A stretch of DNA of 64,000 nt, from positions 1-64,000 of the forward strand of contig FPJT01000009.1 of the NCBI GenBank assembly GCA_900119535.1, in the 5' to 3' direction. The position numbers were made by a program, and so were the translations under genes. The stretch comes from Ruminococcus sp. XPD3002. Lineage in GTDB: Bacteria > Bacillota > Clostridia > Oscillospirales > Ruminococcaceae. Numbering within the stretch: position 1 is the first letter of the stretch; each line of letters starts with the position of its first letter. A model generated the notes under the pieces. The model ran no database searches. It saw only the letters and a program-made list of their open reading frames with translations, and was not told the DNA's origin. Of the stretch, positions 7,860 through 15,344 are shown piece after piece.

Positions 7860-8093
7860 TCAGTGTACCTCTTTTCTTAGATTATAGGTGAAGTAGTCCA
7901 GGCAGTCCAGCTGTGAGGTGTACTTGTGAACGCCTTCAAGCAGTTCTCTGCGGTGGTCTGCAAGGAGCTTTTTAAGGGCAGTTATATCGCCGTTATCAAG
8001 CATTTTCATGCATTTATCCGTACATTCCTCGGAAAGTCCTGCATCAAGAAGATTTTCCCTGATACAGGCATTTTTGTCTGCTGCGTTTGCCAT
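7860..8093 (-). CDS. Small helical protein, first gene of hydrolase operon
   Basis: This encodes 77 residues beginning MANAADKNACIRENLLDAGL. The start at 8093 is chosen for GAGGTGA eight bases upstream; the longer frame to 8135 would run into the promoter. The protein is rich in Leu, Lys and Asp, with Cys in SEECTDKCMK and a C-terminal YTSQLDCLDYFTYNLRK. It has no signal or membrane segment. I do not recognise the family. Its position one base before the alpha/beta hydrolase suggests a role in the same pathway, possibly as a stress-linked accessory. Confidence 0.7.
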   Translation of the reverse strand: MANAADKNACIRENLLDAGLSEECTDKCMKMLDNGDITALKKLLADHRRELLEGVHKYTSQLDCLDYFTYNLRKEVH

Positions 8094-8110
8094 ACTGTCA
8101 CCTCTGTTTT

Positions 8111-8149
8111 CTGTAATTACAGTATAGCACATCATTGTTGAAATGTAAA
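8111..8149 (-). promoter_or_regulatory. Promoter with perfect 12-bp palindrome operator
   Basis: On the minus strand TTTACA (8144-8149) and TATACT (8121-8126) are 17 bp apart, upstream of the gene starting at 8093. The palindrome CTGTAATTACAG (8111-8122) overlaps the -10 and start region, a position typical of a repressor operator. Confidence 0.6.
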
Positions 8150-8230
8150 ATACCTATTTTTCATAGCTTGCCATTCTTACAGAGAATCACAAACTGCTCC
8201 GATTACAATATCATCAAGGACTTCAAGTCA

Positions 8231-8264
8231 CATTGCACAAGTTTTATCGTGAAAATTGTGCATG
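8231..8264. repeat. Inverted repeat in divergent control region
   Basis: CATTGCACAAGTTTT at 8230-8244 faces AAAATTGTGCATG around 8252-8264, an imperfect 13-15 bp dyad. It sits between the hydrolase operon and the MerR gene and could be an operator or a transcript hairpin. Confidence 0.45.
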
Positions 8265-8287
8265 TCTACAAAGTTGGCTTCGGAGTA

Positions 8288-8318
8288 TTGACTATGACGT
8301 TACGTAATAGTGTATAGT
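8288..8318 (+). promoter_or_regulatory. MerR-type promoter with 19-bp spacer
   Basis: TTGACT (8288-8293) and TATAGT (8313-8318) are separated by 19 bp, the over-long spacer typical of MerR-activated promoters. The spacer holds a dyad (ACTATGACG facing ACGTAATAGT). The MerR gene begins 33 bp downstream, so autoregulation is likely. Confidence 0.75.
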
Positions 8319-8350
8319 ATATACAGCGAAAGACAAAGGAGGTCGTTTCA

Positions 8351-9109
8351 ATGGTCGCAGACAACGGAACTTCAATGACAGTCAATGAGGTCAGCAGGAT
8401 AACGGGACTCAGTGTGCGCACACTGCAATACTACGACAAGATAGGACTGTTATCACCAAGCGGATATACCGATTCGGGCTACAGGCTGTATGACGATACG
8501 GCACTGGAAAAGCTACAGCAGATAATGCTTTTCAGAGAGCTTGCATTTCCTCTGAAGGAGATAAAAGCGATCATCTCGGATCCGCATTTCAACGCCGAAA
8601 AGGCACTTGAACAGCAGATAGGACTTCTGAAGCTGAGACGTGATCATCTTGACAAACTCATTGCTTTCGCGGTTAAGATCAAAATGTCAGGAGTGAACGA
8701 TATGAGTAATAAAACAGATTTTTCAGCATTCGACAAGAGCAAGCTTGAGGACTACAAAAAACGTGCCGCAGAACAGTGGGGCGATACTGCGGAATACAGG
8801 GAATACGAGGAAAAAGCGTCAGGACGAACAGTTGATGACGATATCAGTCTCGCAGAAAAGACAATGGCACTGTTCGCAGAATTCGGCGCTATGCGTGATC
8901 ACGCTCCCACCGACGATGCAGTTCAGGCACAGGTAAAAAAGCTTCAGGACTTTTTCTGCGATAATTTCTACAACTGCACGAATGAGATACTCCTCGGACT
9001 CGGAAAAATGTACGCAAGCGGCGGCGAATTTACCGGGAATATCGACAAGGCAGGCGGTGAAGGCACTGCTGAATTCGTACATCAGGCTATAGAGGCATAC
9101 TGCAAATAG
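8351..9109 (+). CDS. MerR-family regulator, TipA-like with TipAS domain
   Basis: This 252-aa protein has an N-terminal MerR winged helix (MTVNEVSRITGLSVRTLQYYD, residues about 10-75), a dimerising coiled coil, and a C-terminal TipAS-type domain (about 125-252; YREYEEKASGRT, FGAMRDHAPTDDAVQA, YNCTNEILLGLGKMY). TipAL proteins bind thiopeptides or other ligands in the TipAS domain and activate promoters with 19-bp spacers, which this gene has. AAAGGAGG precedes the ATG. The adjacent ABC exporter (9201-12207) is a plausible target, though its promoter spacing is 17 bp. Confidence 0.9.
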   Translation: MVADNGTSMTVNEVSRITGLSVRTLQYYDKIGLLSPSGYTDSGYRLYDDTALEKLQQIMLFRELAFPLKEIKAIISDPHFNAEKALEQQIGLLKLRRDHLDKLIAFAVKIKMSGVNDMSNKTDFSAFDKSKLEDYKKRAAEQWGDTAEYREYEEKASGRTVDDDISLAEKTMALFAEFGAMRDHAPTDDAVQAQVKKLQDFFCDNFYNCTNEILLGLGKMYASGGEFTGNIDKAGGEGTAEFVHQAIEAYCK

Positions 9110-9118
9110 TGTAAAGAT

Positions 9119-9160
9119 AATGCCATTCACATGAGGTTTTTCATGCGAATGGCATTTTTT
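9119..9160 (+). terminator. Intrinsic terminator of merR gene
   Basis: ATGCCATTCACATG pairs with CATGCGAATGGCAT around a short loop, followed by six T. It begins ten bases after the stop. Confidence 0.85.
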
Positions 9161-9200
9161 CTGTATTATGTCAGATATCCCGAATTAGCGGACAGGTATT

Positions 9201-11495
9201 TTACTCCATACCCTTGAGGACTTCGACCATATCTATCCTTTTTATCCTGCGTGAGAAAAGGAAGCTTACAAGTACGGATACGGTCATAACAAATATCGCT
9301 GCAAGTAAATACGATAATGGTGAGATATAGCACGGCCAGTCCACTGCATCGCCGTTTGAATCCATCATTGCCTGAAGCGGTGCTCTTCCGATAGGTATAC
9401 CGAATATTACTCCCAGTATCGAGAGCCACAGGTTCTGAGTTGAAAGGAGCTTTCTTATTGCACCGCTTTTAAAGCCGAGCACCTTAAGTGTAGCGAACTC
9501 CTTTTCACGCTCGTTGAAGGACAGATTTCCCGAATTATAGAGAACTATAACAATAAGCAGAACTGAGAATATGACCATGAAATAAACCAGAAGATCCATG
9601 ATTTCCATCATCTTGTCAAAAGCCGCAATAAGGTCATCCATGCTGTGAACTGCGGAAACATAGTCCTTATCCGCTGCATTTTCGCAGTTGTTCTTTGATA
9701 CGAGCATAACGGGACGGAAGGTCAGGTCCGTTTTTTCATAATCTTCACGGAGCATTGTTATACCCGTAATATTCGGATGACGTGAGATAAGTCCTATCTT
9801 GCTTTCATTCCATTTTGTTCCTGTAGTGGTTTTCCAGTAGACATTGTCTCCCTCTGAGAGACCGAGTTTCTTTGCCTGTTTCATGGTAAGGGCAACTGTA
9901 CCCTTTGGTATAGGGGTTGTATCAAGTTCTGTATCCGATACGCAGTAAAGCTGTTCGCCCTCTGTGACCGCAAGTCGGCATGTGATAATGCCGTCCGAAG
10001 TGGGATGGTCCTTTGCTGCGATAGAGATAGCTTCCATAGCGACAAGCTCGCCGTCAGTTTCTTTTTTCAGCTCCTCTGCCTGTTCGGGAGTGCAGCTGTC
10101 ATTCAGCAGGACCTGATATTTATAGTTCTGTATATCGTTGAAATACCAGTTGCGTACATAGTCTAAAGTATCGTATGCACCGAGTCCAAGCGACATTATC
10201 ATCATACCCATGCACGTTCCGAAAACGCCCATAAAGGCTCTCATTTTCGAGCGTGAGATATCACGGAGATTATATCTTGCGTTGAAGCTCAGCTTGTTCC
10301 AGAATGGCAGCTTTTCAAATATACAGGGTTTTGCAGTCTTTGCCGCAGCAGGTCTCAGGGCTTCGGAAGGATGTATCCTGAGTATCTGCTTGCAGCTGAA
10401 ATATGAAGTTCCCGTACATATGAGTATGAGAATTGCCGCAACTATGATGCTCTTGTAGTTGAATCCCGGCTTCCATCCTGGTATGGTATAGAACTGGCTG
10501 AACATATCGACCATCAGTCTGCCGAAGGTAAAGATACCGAGTATTATTCCAAGCAGGCAGCCTATGAGCGAAAGTACAAAGCTGTAGCTGAGGTAGTGAC
10601 GGAGTATCTTTCCCTTTTTCATACCGAGGGCATTGAGTGTACCTATCTGCGTTCTCTGATGAGCTATCATTCGTTTCATTGTCGTGATAATTACGAGAAG
10701 CGCTATCGCAACAAAAACGAAAGAGAAGATATACGAGAAGCTGTTGTGCTGTGCAAGTTCGTCCGAAAGCTGATACCAGCCGCGGATACTGTTCCTGTCG
10801 GCAAGATAAGCGTAGTTATCGTCAAGAGCCTTTGCAATGTCATTTTCATAGCTAAGAGCCTTGTCATCGCAGGTGAATATCATCTCGTTGTTTATCCGCA
10901 TCTCTTCGGGAAGGACCTTCTGTGACAAATAGGCAAATCCTATGTTATGAAAGTCCGTATCCGTATCTGTAGAGGCACAGGCAAATTCGTATTCGGGAGT
11001 TACTATAAGTCCCTTGACTTCTTTTTCGATATCAAGTCCCATAACGTGAACGGTGAACTTATCGCCCACATGTATTCCCCATGTCTCCGCAAATTTGCTG
11101 AACAGCCAGAGTCCCTCCTCATCGTCGGGGTCAAAATCCTCGCCCTCTGTGGTAAGGGGAATGGTAACGTCTGTGTTCTTCTGGAAATAGCAGTACATCT
11201 CGGCGGTATTGTATTTTTCGTCCGCTTTTCCGAGGACCTCGGTACGCAGCTGAACTTTATCTATTCCGTTTATATCGGATATCTTTTTAAGCTGCTCCTC
11301 TCCGAAATCTGCACCGTATATCCAGCCGTCCGCAAATACGGCATTGTCCTCAAAAGTCTTTCTTGCCTTTTCTCCGCCGATAACATTTGCCTGAAATCCC
11401 GTATAGCACCACATGGCTATGAGAGACAGAAGCATTATCGAGAAAAACTGTGCAAAGTTCGCCTTAATGTCCCTTAGCATTTTACGTTTCAGCAT
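9201..11495 (-). CDS. ABC transporter permease with two FtsX domains
   Basis: This roughly 764-aa membrane protein has an N-terminal membrane segment after MLKRKMLRDIKANFAQFF, a large extracellular region, a first FtsX domain of three segments (about 260-370, ending SEALRPAAAK), a second anchor (NLRDISRSKMRAFMG), another extracellular region and a final FtsX domain (about 650-760, ending MVEVLKGME). This is the MacB/lipoprotein-export-like layout of Gram-positive bacteria. ATG at 11495 is preferred over GTG at 11504 because GAGGTGA lies before it. It pairs with the ATPase immediately upstream. The substrate is unknown; peptide or antibiotic export is a common role. Confidence 0.88.
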   Translation of the reverse strand: MLKRKMLRDIKANFAQFFSIMLLSLIAMWCYTGFQANVIGGEKARKTFEDNAVFADGWIYGADFGEEQLKKISDINGIDKVQLRTEVLGKADEKYNTAEMYCYFQKNTDVTIPLTTEGEDFDPDDEEGLWLFSKFAETWGIHVGDKFTVHVMGLDIEKEVKGLIVTPEYEFACASTDTDTDFHNIGFAYLSQKVLPEEMRINNEMIFTCDDKALSYENDIAKALDDNYAYLADRNSIRGWYQLSDELAQHNSFSYIFSFVFVAIALLVIITTMKRMIAHQRTQIGTLNALGMKKGKILRHYLSYSFVLSLIGCLLGIILGIFTFGRLMVDMFSQFYTIPGWKPGFNYKSIIVAAILILICTGTSYFSCKQILRIHPSEALRPAAAKTAKPCIFEKLPFWNKLSFNARYNLRDISRSKMRAFMGVFGTCMGMMIMSLGLGAYDTLDYVRNWYFNDIQNYKYQVLLNDSCTPEQAEELKKETDGELVAMEAISIAAKDHPTSDGIITCRLAVTEGEQLYCVSDTELDTTPIPKGTVALTMKQAKKLGLSEGDNVYWKTTTGTKWNESKIGLISRHPNITGITMLREDYEKTDLTFRPVMLVSKNNCENAADKDYVSAVHSMDDLIAAFDKMMEIMDLLVYFMVIFSVLLIVIVLYNSGNLSFNEREKEFATLKVLGFKSGAIRKLLSTQNLWLSILGVIFGIPIGRAPLQAMMDSNGDAVDWPCYISPLSYLLAAIFVMTVSVLVSFLFSRRIKRIDMVEVLKGME

Positions 11496-11505
11496 CGCCG
11501 TCACC

Positions 11506-12207
11506 TCACCATTCGATATCGTTGACGGACAATGGCTTGTCGTTGGTCTTTATTGACTTTATCTTACCGTTTCGCATATGTATTATACGATTTGCACACT
11601 TCGCTATATCTGCATTGTGTGTAACGAGTATAACGGTATTTCCGCCCTCGGTGGAGAGCTTCTGAAGCAGGTCTATTACCAGCTTTCCTGTTTCGGAGTC
11701 CAGCGCACCTGTAGGTTCATCGCCGAGGATTATCTTGGGATCCTTTGCAAGAGCTCTTGCGATAGAAACTCTCTGCTGCTGACCGCCTGACATCTGTGTG
11801 GGAAATTTGTTCTTCTGGTCTGAAAGTCCCACACGGTCGAGCATCTCATCGGGACTGAGCGCCGACTTTTTGATATCCTTTACTAACGCAACATTTTCGT
11901 ATGCTGTAAGTCCCGGAAGCAGGTTATAGAACTGGAATATGAATCCTATGGTATCAGCACGATACTCTGAAAGCTGTTTATCGTTGTAAGAGGATATCTC
12001 CTTGCCGTCAACCATTACCTTTCCCTCGGTGGGAACGTCCATACCTCCGAGCATATTGAGAACTGTGGACTTACCTGCACCTGACTGTCCCAGTATGACC
12101 ACGAATTCGCCTTTCTCTATGGTGAAGCTTACGTGATCCACTGCTATCTGCATACCTTCGCCCTTGCCGTAGGTCTTGACCACATCCTTGAATTCAACTG
12201 CTGTCAT
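11506..12207 (-). CDS. ABC transporter ATP-binding protein (MacB/LolD type)
   Basis: This 233-aa ATPase has a Walker A (GQSGAGKST), Q-loop (FIFQFYNLLPGLTAYENV), ABC signature (MSGGQQQRVSIA), Walker B with IILGDEPTGALD and the His switch (VTHNAD). It energises the FtsX permease, whose start lies about 10 bp after its stop. GGGAGG precedes the ATG. The operon has its own promoter and a palindromic operator. Confidence 0.93.
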   Translation of the reverse strand: MTAVEFKDVVKTYGKGEGMQIAVDHVSFTIEKGEFVVILGQSGAGKSTVLNMLGGMDVPTEGKVMVDGKEISSYNDKQLSEYRADTIGFIFQFYNLLPGLTAYENVALVKDIKKSALSPDEMLDRVGLSDQKNKFPTQMSGGQQQRVSIARALAKDPKIILGDEPTGALDSETGKLVIDLLQKLSTEGGNTVILVTHNADIAKCANRIIHMRNGKIKSIKTNDKPLSVNDIEW

Positions 12208-12229
12208 TTCAATTCCTCCCTTATAAAGT

Positions 12230-12281
12230 TAGTTTATACAAACTACATTTATATTATATCATGTGCTAACTTATTTTACAA
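12230..12281 (-). promoter_or_regulatory. ABC-exporter promoter with TAGTTT-N4-AAACTA operator
   Basis: On the minus strand TTGTAA (12276-12281) and TATAAT (12253-12258) have a 17-bp spacer. Just downstream lies the dyad TAGTTTATACAAACTA (12230-12245), placed about where transcription starts. This is a repressor-type site; which regulator binds is not known. Confidence 0.65.
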
Positions 12282-12395
12282 GCTGTTGAAACGATTTTCA
12301 TTACAATATGCTCAGTATTGCTATAGAAGTTCATACTTTTTATTACGTATTACCATTTCTGAGGCGGAATAATCTTCCGATACTGCTTTAATCAC

Positions 12396-12424
12396 TTGAC
12401 AATAAATGGTAATTATGATATAGT
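12396..12424 (+). promoter_or_regulatory. Sigma-A promoter for 12494-15156 operon
   Basis: TTGACA (12396-12401) and TATAGT (12419-12424) are 17 bp apart, 70 bp upstream of the TTG start at 12494. Confidence 0.7.
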
Positions 12425-12493
12425 ATAAACGTATTTGATTGTAAAATAATGCAAGTTTTTGTCATAGCTGACTTTCATGAGGTGAGATTTATC

Positions 12494-13726
12494 TTGAAGC
12501 TGAAAAAATTATCATCGTTTTTGCTTGCATCTGCAATAATGCTCGGTTTGCCTTGCCTGACCTCCTATGCAGCGGAAAAAACACAGGATGGTATTACGCT
12601 CTCTGTTACGGCAGACAAAAGTGTTTACAGCAAGGATGATAATATCACCGCAGATATCACTCTTGAAAACAACAGCGATTCGGATATTACAGATGTTACT
12701 CTCGAAGGTATCATACCTGACGGTTATCACCTGTCTGAAAGCAGTCAGGCAGTTCTGCGGGCGACCTATATAATGTCAGGCGATTCGATAAGCTCGGAGC
12801 TCGTTTTTGTTCCCGATAAAATGGTGCAGGTGACCACTGTTCCTGCCGCTTCGTCAGAAGAGACAGTCGTTACCGAATCGGTCACTACTTCCAAAACTGC
12901 CGTGAATACTACTGTTACAGAACCATTGTCCGTATCAGCTGACAGCGGAAATGATAACGGAGATACTGGAAATGGGATGAAACTGCTTATAGCAGGTCTG
13001 CTTGTTCTTACGGCAGGTGTCGGACTCATTGCAGTTAAAAAGAAAGGCAGAGGTAAAATTACGGTGATACTGCTCTGCGCTGCCGCATCGGGTAGTTTCA
13101 TAACGCAGACGGATGCAGAAGCTGAAGGCTCGGGGACTTATACTTTTTCAGTCAGCGAGACTGTTACTGCTGATGGTCAGACATACGATATCACGGCTTC
13201 CGTAAAGTACACTATGGAAATATCGGATATGCAGGCTGCTGTTGAGGAATACTACGAGGACAACTCGGAAGAGATAGTAGCGGTGGAAGATGCAAAAGAG
13301 ACTGAACAGGTTTTCTCTGAAAAGGAAGCCATAAGGTTTATGTCCGAGAGAGGCTTTAACGAGTATCCGCTTACCTATGACTACAATATGGACGGCACTT
13401 ACACCGATGAAGCCGAAGCTTCTCCCGATTCAGACGCAAAGCATCCTATGTATCAGACCTTCTATGTTGCTTCGGACGGTTCGATATGGTCTGTATTTAT
13501 CGTGGGAAGGACTATAGCTGCAAATCCTGCATCATATAATCTTGAATCGGATATCGATGCGCAGATACTTGTTTCTGAGACCGATACTCTTACAAGCTAT
13601 ACAGAAATGGGCAATAAGTTTTACAAGACAGTACCGAAGGAATCCGCGGTCCTTTTAAAGGTCGTGGAAAAGATCACGAGTGAAAAACTCGATAAACTGA
13701 ATTATGACGAGGTGACCAGAAAATGA
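12494..13726 (+). CDS. Exported/membrane protein of unknown function (CARDB-like domain)
   Basis: This roughly 410-aa protein has a likely TTG start at 12494, eight bases after GAGGTGA; the ATG at 12449 lacks a ribosome site. A signal peptide (to about residue 27) is followed by a beta-sandwich with LENNSDSDITDVTLEG, typical of CARDB/DUF11-type modules, a Thr/Ser/Val-rich linker, a transmembrane helix (LLIAGLLVLTAGVGLIAV), a basic stretch, a second hydrophobic segment (ITVILLCAAASGSFI) and an acidic C-terminal domain of about 180 residues that I do not recognise. ATGA overlap with the SGNH gene indicates an operon. The function is unknown. Confidence 0.7.
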   Translation: MKLKKLSSFLLASAIMLGLPCLTSYAAEKTQDGITLSVTADKSVYSKDDNITADITLENNSDSDITDVTLEGIIPDGYHLSESSQAVLRATYIMSGDSISSELVFVPDKMVQVTTVPAASSEETVVTESVTTSKTAVNTTVTEPLSVSADSGNDNGDTGNGMKLLIAGLLVLTAGVGLIAVKKKGRGKITVILLCAAASGSFITQTDAEAEGSGTYTFSVSETVTADGQTYDITASVKYTMEISDMQAAVEEYYEDNSEEIVAVEDAKETEQVFSEKEAIRFMSERGFNEYPLTYDYNMDGTYTDEAEASPDSDAKHPMYQTFYVASDGSIWSVFIVGRTIAANPASYNLESDIDAQILVSETDTLTSYTEMGNKFYKTVPKESAVLLKVVEKITSEKLDKLNYDEVTRK

Positions 13727-15156
13727 AAAACAAATTTATGAACAAATGCATTTCTTCCGCACTTGCATCAGTAATGATGCTCTCAGCTGTCCCTTTCTGC
13801 ACGTCTGCTGCAAATGATGATACAATGGTAGTTGTATCGCTCGGAGATTCGTATTCATCAGGAGAAGGAATCCCTGCATTCTACGGACAGAACAAGGCGT
13901 GGGAAGACAGAGTTTATGACGAGGACTGGCTTGCACACAGATCCACAAAAAGCTGGCCGGGTATGCTCGAAATACCTGACATAAGCGGCAAAATGAAGGA
14001 CTATAACGTAAAGGAAACAAATTCGGCGAAGTGCAAGTGGTATTTCGGTGCTGCTTCGGGTGCCGAGACAAAGCATTTCAGTCAGGTGCGCCAGAGAAAG
14101 GATACCTACAAGCGACTTTCTTTATTCAAGACTTTCAAAACAACTTCATACCTTCCGAAGCAGATGGATATTTTCAATAAGGCAGGCAATGATGTTGATT
14201 ATGTCACACTTACCGTCGGAGGAAATGATGTCGGATTCCAGGAGATAATCACTACCTGCGCTACAGGAAGTACATACCTCCATTTCGGAAGCGATAAGCT
14301 CAAGCTTGAAAAACAGATGGACAGCGTATGGGAAGGATTTGATTCCATAAGAGCCAATATCAAGGACGTTTATACAGATATACAGTCTGCTGCAGGCGAT
14401 CAGGCGAATATTATCGTAGCAGGCTATCCTAAGCTTCTTGATAAAGAGGGAAAGGGCGTTCTTATCAGCAAGAAGGAAGCCACTATCGTAAACGATAACG
14501 TTACGAAATTCAATAACAGCATACTTGATATAGTCAACGAGTGCAGAGATCAGGGAATGAATATCTACTTCGTTGATGTAGAGCCCGAGTTCGATAAGGA
14601 CGGAGGACATCAGGCATACTCCGACAATGCATGGATAAACAAGATCATACTCACAAAGCAGGATCAGGATCTTGACCAGAGCGGTATTGCAAGTTCTTAT
14701 TCTATCCACCCGAATGAGGAAGGTGCGAAAGCATATGCAAGATGCGTAAATGCAAAGATAAAAGAGATCGCAGACAGCATTAAGGCAAAGAAGGCTGCTG
14801 CAAAGCTTCTTAAGTCCGCAAGCGCACCTGCTGTTGAAGAGACAGTTCAGTCTGTTGCTGTATCGGGAATCATTTATGATGCAGCTGATGAGACAACTCC
14901 CGTTGCCGATGCTGTTGTAAATGTCTACAGCGGAGATGAGCTTGTTATGACTTCAAAGACAGATGCAGAAGGAAACTATTCATTTGAACTGCCTGAGGGT
15001 GAATACAGGCTCGAGATCATTGCTGAAGGCTTCAAGGCATCCGAGATAAGCATAAGCGGCGAGACAGTGCCCGAAGCAATAATGCTCGAAAAGGCTGAGA
15101 CTGAAGCTGATGAAGAAATAGTTCAGGCAACAGAAGCTGCTGAAAAAATTGCCTGA
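13723..15156 (+). CDS. Secreted SGNH/GDSL hydrolase with carboxypeptidase-regulatory-like domain
   Basis: This 477-aa exported protein has a signal peptide (residues 1-29) and an SGNH domain (about 33-350) with block I SLGDSYSSGEG (Ser43), block III GGNDVGF, and block V YSIHPNEEG (His329). Position -2 to the His is Ser rather than Asp, as in some Ser-His dyad esterases. The C-terminus (about 375-455) is a beta-sandwich carboxypeptidase-regulatory-like module (GIIYDAADETTPVADAVVNV, EGNYSFELPEGEYRLEI), followed by an acidic tail. The family comprises esterases and lipases; here a cell-surface or polysaccharide ester is plausible. It is coupled to the preceding unknown gene by overlap. Confidence 0.85.
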   Translation: MKNKFMNKCISSALASVMMLSAVPFCTSAANDDTMVVVSLGDSYSSGEGIPAFYGQNKAWEDRVYDEDWLAHRSTKSWPGMLEIPDISGKMKDYNVKETNSAKCKWYFGAASGAETKHFSQVRQRKDTYKRLSLFKTFKTTSYLPKQMDIFNKAGNDVDYVTLTVGGNDVGFQEIITTCATGSTYLHFGSDKLKLEKQMDSVWEGFDSIRANIKDVYTDIQSAAGDQANIIVAGYPKLLDKEGKGVLISKKEATIVNDNVTKFNNSILDIVNECRDQGMNIYFVDVEPEFDKDGGHQAYSDNAWINKIILTKQDQDLDQSGIASSYSIHPNEEGAKAYARCVNAKIKEIADSIKAKKAAAKLLKSASAPAVEETVQSVAVSGIIYDAADETTPVADAVVNVYSGDELVMTSKTDAEGNYSFELPEGEYRLEIIAEGFKASEISISGETVPEAIMLEKAETEADEEIVQATEAAEKIA

Positions 15157-15195
15157 TATAACGGAAAACAGCATCCTATCGCATACACATAAATC

Positions 15196-15236
15196 GTCGG
15201 GGGATACCTTTGAACAAGGTGTTCCCCGATTTTTTC
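15196..15236 (+). terminator. Terminator of SGNH operon
   Basis: TCGGGGGATACCTT at 15196-15210 pairs with AAGGTGTTCCCCGA at 15215-15229, followed by TTTTTT. Confidence 0.85.
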
Positions 15237-15239
15237 TTA

Positions 15240-15320
15240 GCCTTTAAAATATAGTTCTCACCATGACAGGTAATAAAAAAACTTCCGCACTGTGAACAAT
15301 GCGGAAGAATGATATATAAG
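15240..15320 (-). repeat. Degenerate copy of terminator-bearing repeat element
   Basis: Read on the minus strand, this stretch shares CATTCTTCCGCATTG, the TGCGGAAGTTTTTTTAT core and the following ACCTGTCA..GGTGA with the element at 34690-34772, but lacks the matching outer left arm. Confidence 0.55.
15274..15307 (-). terminator. Terminator of GH9 gene
   Basis: On the minus strand CTTCCGCA pairs with TGCGGAAG over a 10-base loop, followed by TTTTTTT, 38 bp past the GH9 stop. It is the core of the repeat at 15240-15320. Confidence 0.8.
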
Positions 15321-15344
15321 GTTATATCCGTAAGACTGTGTGTT

